A DNA stretch of 35,635 bases from JBBQAA01 sp038276395 (GTDB lineage Bacteria; Actinomycetota; Thermoleophilia; Solirubrobacterales; Solirubrobacteraceae). The notes beneath the pieces are model-generated. The model ran no database searches. It worked only from the letters and a program-made list of their open reading frames with translations, and was not told the DNA's origin. This document shows positions 24,056 to 31,275 of this stretch, in pieces. The position numbers and the translations under genes are program-made. The first letter of the stretch is position 1. Each line of letters starts with the position of its first letter. The stretch covers positions 1-35,635 of the forward strand of contig JBBQAA010000037.1 of assembly GCA_038276395.1 (NCBI GenBank), given 5' to 3'.

Positions 24056-24517
24056 ATGGCCCATCTCTTCATCTGTCCGAACTGCGGTAACCGCTCGACC
24101 CAGACCGACCGCACGGCCGGTTTCCGCCGCGATCCCAAGGGCTGTGAGAAGTGCGGTTTCGCGTTCCTCTTCGAGCTGCTCGATGACTACTACCCCGCCC
24201 CCAACGCCGCCTTCTTCGTCTGCGACCAGCAGGGCCGGATCATCGGCTGCGGCCGGGGCTCCTTCGAGCTCACGGGCCTTGACGAGGAGCGCGTCATCGG
24301 GCGCTCGGCGCGTGACGTCCTCGGCCTTGACTGGGAGGAGGAGGGGGACCCCATCGCCACCGTCCTCGAGTGGGGCGTCCGCGCACAGGGCAAGCCCGTG
24401 ACGGTCAACGCCGAGGGCGACCTGCCCGCCGAGGCCGTCGCCGATCTCTTCCCCGCCTACGACGACGACGGCGGGATGCTCCTCGTCCTCACCCCGGGCC
24501 GGAGGCAGGCGGCGTGA
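24056..24517 (+). CDS. Zinc-ribbon plus PAS domain protein coupled to secDF
   Basis: A 153-residue cytoplasmic protein. Residues 4-36 form a zinc ribbon with CPNC (Cys7, Cys10) and CEKC (Cys30, Cys33). Residues ~46-150 look like a PAS domain: NAAFFVCDQQGRIIGCGRGS, then the helix/loop ELTGLDEERVIGRSARDVLGL, ending in strands with LLVLTP. There is no output domain, kinase or DNA-binding helix. Its stop overlaps the secDF GTG start, so both are made together, and it occupies the place where yajC normally stands. It may be a redox, ligand or ribosome/nascent-chain sensor, but nothing visible decides this. Confidence 0.8.
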   Translation: MAHLFICPNCGNRSTQTDRTAGFRRDPKGCEKCGFAFLFELLDDYYPAPNAAFFVCDQQGRIIGCGRGSFELTGLDEERVIGRSARDVLGLDWEEEGDPIATVLEWGVRAQGKPVTVNAEGDLPAEAVADLFPAYDDDGGMLLVLTPGRRQAA

Positions 24518-27465
24518 GCGCCCGGGTCCGCAACCTGGCCATCCTCGGCGTCGTGGCGCTGCTGCTCGTGGCGGCGGGGGTCGGGATCGCCACCCAGAAG
24601 ACGATCCTCGGCCTCGACCTCAAGGGCGGCGTCGAGCTGGTCTACCAGGGCCGGCCGACGGCGGCGCAGCCGGTCGTCACCCAGGACGCGCTCGACCGCG
24701 CCGTCGAGATCATGCGCCAGCGCGTCGACCAGCTCGGCGCGCTGAACCCCGACATCCAGCGCTCGGGCCGCGCCCAGCTCGCGGTCGCGCTGCCGGGCGT
24801 GAGCGACCTGCAGCGCGCCATCCGGCTGGTCGGGACGCCGGCCCAGCTCGTCTTCTACGACTGGGAGACGAGCGTCCTCGGCCCGGACAACAAGCCCGTC
24901 ATCGACGGCATCAACGCCGACGACCCCACGGCCGACGCGATCTCGCAGGGGGGCGGCTTTCGCCAGACGGGGATCTCCCTCTACGCCGCGGTCAAGCAGG
25001 CCGCCAAGCGCCCGGCGAGCAAGCCGGGGGTCCGCCTCGGCCCGCAGTACTGGGCCTTCGCCCCGAAGTCCCACTCCTTCCTGGCCGGGCCGGCCGACAC
25101 CCGCGAGGAGCTGCGCGGGCTGCGGGGCTACCGCGCAGGCGCGCAGGTGCTCGTGATCCAGCCGGGCACGGTCGTCCTGCAGGCCGTCACCGGCAAGGGC
25201 GAGAACCCGATCGCCGGAAACCGCCCGCAGGACGCCCAGTGGTACGTGCTGAAGGACCAGCCGCGGCTGCTCGGCAAGGACGTCAAGGACCCGAAGCAGG
25301 ACTTCGACGGCGGGACCGGCGGCACGGGCAACCCGGACGTCACCTTCAAGTTCACGGGCACGGGCCGGCGGGAGTTCCAGGACGTCACGCGGGCGATCGC
25401 CCAGCGCGGGCAGAACATCGTCTCCCAGGCCTATCCGAAGGGCGTCAACCAGAACTTCGCGATCGCGCTCGACAACACGCTGATCTCGGTCGCCTCGATC
25501 GACCGCAACCAGTACCCGGACGGGATCGACGGCGCCAACGGGGCGCAGATCTCGGGCTCGTTCACGATCCAGGAGGCCCAGGACCTCGCCCAGCTCATCA
25601 AGCTCGGCGCGCTGCCGATCAACCTGAAGCTGATCTCGACCTCGAACGTCTCGGCCACGCTCGGCAAGCAGGCGCTCAACCAGGGGCTCGTGGCGGGTGG
25701 CGCGGGCTTCCTCGTCGTCGTCCTCTTCCTGCTCCTCTTCTATCGCGTCCTCGGGCTGATCGCCGCGCTCGCCCTCGGCGTCTACGCCGTCTACTTCTTC
25801 GCGCTGATCAAGCTCATCCCGATCACGCTGACGCTGCCGGGCATCGCCGGCCTCATCCTCACGATCGGCGTCGCGGCCGACGCCAACATCGTCATCTTCG
25901 AACGCGTCAAGGAGGAGGCGAGAGCCGGGAAATCCGTGCCCGCGGCGATCGCGGCGGGCTACAAGAAGGGCCTGACGGCGATCATCGACGCCAATGTCGT
26001 GACGATCATGACGGCGTTCATCCTCTTCATCCTCGCCACCTCCGAGGTCAAGGGCTTTGCCTTCACGCTCGGGATCGGCACGATCGTCTCGCTGTTCACC
26101 GCGGTCATGGCCACGCAGGCGATCCTCGGCACGATGGGCCGCTCGCGGCTCATCTCCCGCCCCTCCGCGCTCGGAGCCAAGGGAGGGGGGCGGCGCATCA
26201 CCTTCGACTTCATGGGCGCCTCGCGCTGGTTCTTCTCCTTCTCGGGGGTCATCCTGCTCGTCGGGGCGCTGGCCATCGGCGGCCGCGGACTGCACTTCGG
26301 CATCGACTTCGAGTCGGGCACCCGCCTACAGGCGGCGCTGACCAAGCCGGCCGACGAGAACTCGATCCGCTCGCTGCTCTCTCCGCTCGGCTACTCCGAC
26401 GCCAAGATCCAGAAGTTCTCGAACAAGCAGTTCGGCAGCAACGCCTTCCAGATCACGGCGAAGATCGCACCGGAGAAGGTCACGCGGGTGCGGGACGCGC
26501 TCGCCTCGCGCTTCGGGATCAGCTCGAACGCGCGCTTCCAGGCCCAGTCCGTGGGGCCGACGTTCGGCCAGACGGTGGCCAACTCCGCCGTCGTGGCGAT
26601 CATCGCCTCGCTCATCGTCATCTCCCTCTACATCGCGCTGCGCTTCGAGTGGAAGTACGCCGTGCCGGTGCTGATCGCCCTCATGCACGACCTCCTCATC
26701 ACGGCGGGCGTCTACTCGCTGACCGGTCGGGAGGTGACGACCTCGACCGTGGCCGCTCTGCTCACCATCCTCGGCTACTCGCTCTACGACACGATCATCG
26801 TCTTTGACCGCGTGCGCGAGAACGTGCCGCGGATGCCGCGCGCGGCGTTCTCCCAGATCGTCAACCGCTCGATGTCCGAGGTCCTCACGCGCTCGCTGGC
26901 CACGTCGTTCTGCACGCTGCTGCCGATCCTCGCGCTGCTGCTGTTCGGCGGCACGACGCTCAAGGACTTCGCCTTCGCGCTGCTCGTCGGCGTGGCCTCT
27001 GGCGCCTACTCCTCGATCTTCATCGCCTCCCCCGTGCTCACCCACTGGAAGGAGCGCGAATCGGTCTACGTCGCGCGCCGCCACCGCATCGAGGCCGAGC
27101 ACGGCACGGTGCCCGCCTACCCGACCGGCCGCGCGGGGGAGACCGTCGACCTCGACTCCGCCCGGCCGGTCTCGCGCCGCGGGCGGCTGACGACCCCGCA
27201 GGAGGAGACGCTCTCCCGCGGCGAGTTCGAGTCGCTCAAGCGCGACCTCGTGCTCGACGACGAGCCCCCGAAGCCGCGGCCCGCGCGCCCGGCGCCGCGC
27301 CGCCGCGCGACGGCGGTGGCCGAGCCACCGCCAGAGGCCGCCGAGCCGCGCCCGGAGGGCAACGGCGACGGCCACGCGCCCGACGAGGCGGAGAACGACG
27401 GCATGGTCGCCCGGCCGCCGAAGCCGAAGAAGCCGCGCAACCGGCGCCACGGGAGGAACCGCTGA
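24514..27465 (+). CDS. secDF: Protein translocase SecD-SecF fusion
   Basis: A 983-residue RND-type membrane protein that uses the proton gradient to help pull exported proteins across the membrane. The SecD half starts with one helix, then the GLDLKGGVELVY motif and a large P1 periplasmic domain (~40-400). Five helices with GVAADANIVIFERVKEE follow. The SecF half begins near residue 565 with its own first helix and GIDFESGT, ending in the membrane block GYSLYDTIIVFDRVREN. A basic, proline-rich cytoplasmic tail of about 130 residues closes the protein. secD and secF are usually separate in actinobacteria; no stop or frame change is present between them here. GTG 24514 overlaps the PAS-gene stop. 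Confidence 0.96.
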   Translation: MSARVRNLAILGVVALLLVAAGVGIATQKTILGLDLKGGVELVYQGRPTAAQPVVTQDALDRAVEIMRQRVDQLGALNPDIQRSGRAQLAVALPGVSDLQRAIRLVGTPAQLVFYDWETSVLGPDNKPVIDGINADDPTADAISQGGGFRQTGISLYAAVKQAAKRPASKPGVRLGPQYWAFAPKSHSFLAGPADTREELRGLRGYRAGAQVLVIQPGTVVLQAVTGKGENPIAGNRPQDAQWYVLKDQPRLLGKDVKDPKQDFDGGTGGTGNPDVTFKFTGTGRREFQDVTRAIAQRGQNIVSQAYPKGVNQNFAIALDNTLISVASIDRNQYPDGIDGANGAQISGSFTIQEAQDLAQLIKLGALPINLKLISTSNVSATLGKQALNQGLVAGGAGFLVVVLFLLLFYRVLGLIAALALGVYAVYFFALIKLIPITLTLPGIAGLILTIGVAADANIVIFERVKEEARAGKSVPAAIAAGYKKGLTAIIDANVVTIMTAFILFILATSEVKGFAFTLGIGTIVSLFTAVMATQAILGTMGRSRLISRPSALGAKGGGRRITFDFMGASRWFFSFSGVILLVGALAIGGRGLHFGIDFESGTRLQAALTKPADENSIRSLLSPLGYSDAKIQKFSNKQFGSNAFQITAKIAPEKVTRVRDALASRFGISSNARFQAQSVGPTFGQTVANSAVVAIIASLIVISLYIALRFEWKYAVPVLIALMHDLLITAGVYSLTGREVTTSTVAALLTILGYSLYDTIIVFDRVRENVPRMPRAAFSQIVNRSMSEVLTRSLATSFCTLLPILALLLFGGTTLKDFAFALLVGVASGAYSSIFIASPVLTHWKERESVYVARRHRIEAEHGTVPAYPTGRAGETVDLDSARPVSRRGRLTTPQEETLSRGEFESLKRDLVLDDEPPKPRPARPAPRRRATAVAEPPPEAAEPRPEGNGDGHAPDEAENDGMVARPPKPKKPRNRRHGRNR

Positions 27466-27746
27466 TGGGCGTCCTGGCCTGGACGATGATGGGCCTCGCC
27501 CTGTGGCACTTCTCGATCTTCCTGCCCGACCGCTTCTGGGGCGGGATCGTCGGCGCGTTCGTCGCCGCCCTCCTCGGCGCGATCGCCTTCGGCTTCCTCG
27601 TCAACGGCCTGAGCATCCCCGGCCGCGGCGCCACGCACCTTCTGACCGCGCTCGACGCGATCCCGGGCGCGCTCATCGGCATGGCCCTGTGCTACCTCGA
27701 GGGCGCGCGCCGGGAGAACGCGTCGGCCGCGAAACCCGCGCTCTGA
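27465..27746 (+). CDS. Small membrane protein after secDF
   Basis: A 93-residue protein with about three hydrophobic segments (5-20, 25-50 and 62-80) and a polar C-terminus. Glycine-rich helices (GGIVGAFVAALLGAIAFGFLV) recall GlsB/YeaQ-type small membrane proteins, but the match is loose. The ATG shares one base with the secDF stop (TGATG). GGAGG lies about 8 bases upstream, inside the last codons of secDF. Co-translation suggests a role near the translocase, which is inference. Confidence 0.72.
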   Translation: MGVLAWTMMGLALWHFSIFLPDRFWGGIVGAFVAALLGAIAFGFLVNGLSIPGRGATHLLTALDAIPGALIGMALCYLEGARRENASAAKPAL

Positions 27747-28777
27747 GAAGGCTCGGCCTCATCCTCGCCGGGCTGGTCGTGCTCGGGCTCACGCCCGCCG
27801 CCCACGCTGGCGTGCGCGCGCTGCCGCTCGTCAGGCAGGACGACGCCGAGTTCCTCTACCAGTCCGACGCGCCGACCAACGCGGCGCTCGAGCAGGCCCG
27901 CAGCCGCGGCGTCGACATCATCCGCGCCACGGCCCCGTGGGATCTCGTCGCGCAGGCGGGCGAGGCGCGCATCCGCTGAAGCGCGCCGAGTGCCGGCACT
28001 TCACGCCGGTGCGGAGCGACAGCTTCCCCGTACCACCCCTACTCCCTCGACTTTCCCCCGAACTCGAAGAACATCCCCGGGCGCACCGACAACGCGCCCA
28101 TCGGCGAGCTCGCGAAGCTGACGCGCCTGCTCGACCGCCTGGTGGCGATGGGCCGGCTCGCGCCCGGGATGCGGCACGTGTGGATCACCGAGTTCGGCTA
28201 CGAGACCAAGCCGCCCGACCCGGGGGCGCGGTCCGGGCCGCAGGACCAGGTGGACTTCCTGCCGTGGGCGGAGTGCCTCGCCGCGCGGAACCCCGACGTC
28301 GTCACCTTCTCGCAGTTCGAGCTGCGCGACCCGCCGCTCACACCGGGCGCGCCGCCCAAGGCCACCGGCTTCCACACGGGGATGGAGTTCAAGGACGGCC
28401 GGCCGAAGCCGTCCTACTACGCCTTTCCCGCCTGGCTGCACGTCGAGCGCCACCGCGACGGCCGGCTCCTGCTCTTCGGCCACGTGCGCGTCGGCGGCCC
28501 GGTGCCGTCGGTGACGCTCGAGTGGCGCAGCAGGCGCGGTCGCCCCTGGCACCTGACCGGCAGCGCCGCGGCCGGCGGCGGACCCACGGTGCGCGACATC
28601 GCGCCCGAGCCCGGCGGGGTGTTCCTGCGCACCGCCCGCGGAGCGCTCGGAAAGCACGCGCAATTCCGCTTTCTGTACCAGATCGGCGGCGTCTCCCGCG
28701 CGACGCTCCCGACGGACGCCGAGCGCGCGTGGATCCCGACGGTTCCGTCGGGGGGCGCGCGTAGCTTGCGCGCCCTG
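27741..28777 (+). pseudogene. Broken gene for a secreted glycoside hydrolase-like protein, open into recJ
   Basis: The first piece reads a signal peptide (RRLGLILAGLVVLGLTPAAHA) and the N-terminal barrel motif QDDAEFLYQSDAPTNAALEQ...GVDIIRATAPWDLVA, stopping at TGA 27977-27979. Its natural start would overlap the previous stop, but the codon there is CTG, not ATG or GTG. The second piece, in the same frame from about 28030, reads YHPYSLDFPPNSKNIPGRTD, HVWITEFGYETKPPD, VVTFSQFELRD and FHTGMEFKDGRPKPSYYAF. These match the second half of GH5/GH39-like secreted actinobacterial proteins. The central part of the barrel is missing. The second piece has no stop and runs in frame into recJ. Confidence 0.66.
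28762..28767 (+). promoter_or_regulatory. -10 element (TAGCTT) of recJ
   Basis: TAGCTT ends 10 bases before the recJ ATG at 28778. It supports an independent recJ start rather than a fusion with the upstream open frame. Confidence 0.45.
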
Positions 28778-31270
28778 ATGAGCGCGCTGCTCGAAGCCCC
28801 CGCCGCCGTCCCGCCCGCCCGCCCGGCCCAGCGGGAGCTCGCGCTCGCGCCCTACGACCTCGAGGCCGCGCACGAGCTCCGCCGCGCGCTCGGCGTCTCC
28901 CCGGTCATGGCCCAGGTGCTCGTGCGACGGGGCCTGGCCGAGCCGAACGCCGCCGCCCGCTTCCTCGCCGCAGATGAGTCCCACCCGCCCGCCGCCTTCG
29001 CCGGGATGGGCGCCGCCGTCGCGTCGATCCTCGGCCACGTCCGGCGGGGGGCTCGCATCACCGTCCACGGCGACTACGACGTCGACGGCGTCACCTCGAC
29101 GGTCATCCTCCTGCGCGCGCTGCGCGATCTCGGGGCGCAGGCGGACTGGTTCATCCCGGGTCGGCGGGAGGACGGCTACGGGCTCTCGGCGCGGACGGTG
29201 GAGCGGCTGGCCGAGCGGGGGACGGCGCTGCTTCTCACCGTTGACTGCGGGATCACCGCAGTCGAGGAGGTCGCGGCCGCCCGCGCGGCGGGGCTCGACG
29301 TCGTCATCACCGACCATCACGCGCCCCGCGCCGACGGGCGGCTCCCCGCGGCGCCGATCGTGCATCCGCGGGTCGGGCGCTACCCGTGCCCGGACCTGTG
29401 CGCGGCCGGAGTCGCGCACAAGCTCGTGGCCGCGCTCGCCGAGGCCGCGGGCGCGGGGCCCGAGCTGGCGGCGCGAGACGTCGGCCTCGTGGCGCTGGCC
29501 ACGGTGGCCGATCTCGTGCCGCTCAAGGGCGAGAACCGGCGGCTCGTGCGCGAGGGCCTGCGGGCGCTCGCCGCCACGCCCTCGCCGGGCGTGCGCGCGC
29601 TCATGCGCGCGGCCGAGCTCGACCCGGGCGCGCTCGACGCCCGCGCGCTCGGCTTCCGCCTCGCGCCGCGGATCAACGCCGCGGGCCGCCTGCGCCGCGC
29701 CGACGCGGGGGTCGAGCTCCTGCTCACCGAGGACGACGCGCGCGCCGAGGCCATCGCCCGCGAGCTCGACGCCGTCAACTCCGAGCGCCGCGCGATCGAG
29801 CGCGAGCTGCGCTGGGCGGCGGAGGCCCAGGTCGTCGAGCAGGGCGAGCGGCCGGCCTACGTGCTGGCCGGGGAGGGCTGGCACCCGGGAGTCGTCGGGA
29901 TCGTCGCCTCGCGCATCGCCGAGCGCTACCACCGCCCGGCCGTCCTCATCGCGCTCGACGGCGAGGGCGAGGGCCAGGGCTCGGGCCGCTCCATCCCCGG
30001 CTTTGACCTGCTCGGCGGGCTCGACGCCTGCGCCGGTGAGCTGCGCTCCCACGGCGGCCACCGCGCCGCCGCCGGCCTGCGGATCGCCGCCGAGGGGGTC
30101 GATGCCTTCCGCGCCAGCTTCGAGGCGCACGCGGCGCGCGTCCTCACCGCCGAGGACCTGCGTGCGCGGGAGCGGGTCGACGCCGTCGTGCCCGGCTCGT
30201 CGCTCGGGCTCCCGCTGGCCGAGGAGCTCGCGCGCCTCGAGCCGTGCGGCGCCGGGAACCCGCCGGTCACGCTGCTCGTTCCGGGTGCGGCCTGCGAGGA
30301 CCCGCGCCCGATGGGGGAGGAGGGCCGTCACCTGCGCTTCACCGTGCGCGCGGGCGGCGCCCGGGCGCAGGCCGTCTCCTTCGGCTGTGACGGGCGGCTG
30401 CCGGTCCCCGCGGGCGCGCCGTGCGATCTCGCCGTCCGCCTCGAGCGCCGGGAGTGGCGCGGCGCGGTCGAGGCGCGGCTCCTGCTCGTGGCCGCGCGGG
30501 CCGGCGAGGCTGCGCGCGCCCCGATCGCGGTGCTCGGCCGGGGCGCGCACGCAGGCGGCGCGGAGTGGCTGGCGGCGGCGCTCGCGGCCGCGGCCCGCGG
30601 TGCCGAGGAGGACCGCGCGCCCGGGGCCGCGCCGGCGGTGGCCGGGGCCGGTGACCGCCCGCTCGCCGACCGCCGCGCCGAGGGCCCGGCCGCCGTCCTT
30701 GCCGACCTGCTCGGCTCCGGAGAGCCGGTCCTCGCCGTCGTCGCCGACGTCGCCCGGCGGCTGCCGGCGCTGCGGGAGCGCACGGGCGGCTTTGCCCTGT
30801 GCGCCTGGTCTGACCTGCGCGCCGACCCGACCCTCGCGGAGGGCCACGCCCACGTCGTCGCGCTCGATCCTCCCGCGGGCGAGCTGCCGGCGCTCCCGGG
30901 CCGGGGCCGGCTGTACCTCGCGTGGGGGGAGCCCGAGCGCGAGTTCGCCGTCGCGGTGGCCACGCGTGAGCACGACCTCCGAGCGCCCCTGACCGCGCTC
31001 TATCGCGGTCTGCGCGACGCGGGGGCGGCGCAGGGCGAGCCGCTCACGGCGCTCCTGCGGGCCGGGGCCGACACCCCGGCGGCCGCGGGCCGGCAGCTCC
31101 GCGTCCTCATCGAGCTCGAGCTGGCGGCGCTCGAGGCCGGCGCGGGCGCGGTGCGGGTGCTGCCGCGGGCGCGCGCCGAGCTCTCCGCCTCCCCGACCTA
31201 CCGGCGCGCCGAGGCCGCACGCGCGCGGGCGCTCGCGGCGCTCGCCGGGGCGGCCGCGGGCTACGCTTGA
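28778..31270 (+). CDS. recJ: Single-stranded-DNA 5'-3' exonuclease RecJ with C-terminal extension
   Basis: An 830-residue DHH-superfamily nuclease acting in recombination and mismatch repair. Manganese-binding motifs are HGDYDVDG (97-104), DCGIT (156-160) and ITDHHAP (177-183). LATVADLVPL and the PRINAAGRL motif follow. The DHHA1 domain shows GRSIPGFDLLGGLDAC and HGGHRAAAGL, and an OB-fold region follows. Beyond residue ~560 there is an extra ~270 residues, Ala/Arg-rich, with VLAVVADVARRLPALRERTGG. The same frame is open back to 28142, but that part is hydrolase debris. The ATG at 28778 fits both the RecJ N-terminus and the TAGCTT -10. Confidence 0.94.
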   Translation: MSALLEAPAAVPPARPAQRELALAPYDLEAAHELRRALGVSPVMAQVLVRRGLAEPNAAARFLAADESHPPAAFAGMGAAVASILGHVRRGARITVHGDYDVDGVTSTVILLRALRDLGAQADWFIPGRREDGYGLSARTVERLAERGTALLLTVDCGITAVEEVAAARAAGLDVVITDHHAPRADGRLPAAPIVHPRVGRYPCPDLCAAGVAHKLVAALAEAAGAGPELAARDVGLVALATVADLVPLKGENRRLVREGLRALAATPSPGVRALMRAAELDPGALDARALGFRLAPRINAAGRLRRADAGVELLLTEDDARAEAIARELDAVNSERRAIERELRWAAEAQVVEQGERPAYVLAGEGWHPGVVGIVASRIAERYHRPAVLIALDGEGEGQGSGRSIPGFDLLGGLDACAGELRSHGGHRAAAGLRIAAEGVDAFRASFEAHAARVLTAEDLRARERVDAVVPGSSLGLPLAEELARLEPCGAGNPPVTLLVPGAACEDPRPMGEEGRHLRFTVRAGGARAQAVSFGCDGRLPVPAGAPCDLAVRLERREWRGAVEARLLLVAARAGEAARAPIAVLGRGAHAGGAEWLAAALAAAARGAEEDRAPGAAPAVAGAGDRPLADRRAEGPAAVLADLLGSGEPVLAVVADVARRLPALRERTGGFALCAWSDLRADPTLAEGHAHVVALDPPAGELPALPGRGRLYLAWGEPEREFAVAVATREHDLRAPLTALYRGLRDAGAAQGEPLTALLRAGADTPAAAGRQLRVLIELELAALEAGAGAVRVLPRARAELSASPTYRRAEAARARALAALAGAAAGYA
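31262..31267 (+). promoter_or_regulatory. -10 element (TACGCT) of rel
   Basis: TACGCT ends 8 bases before the ATG at 31276 and lies within the last codons of recJ. It supports ATG 31276 over the in-frame TTG at 31267, which overlaps the hexamer. Confidence 0.52.
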
Positions 31271-31275
31271 CCCTG

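Noticed and set aside
24457..26295. Minus-strand 612-codon open frame opposite secDF
   Set aside because: Low-complexity Arg/Asp/Glu/Gly sequence mirroring SecDF codons; no start context or family motif.
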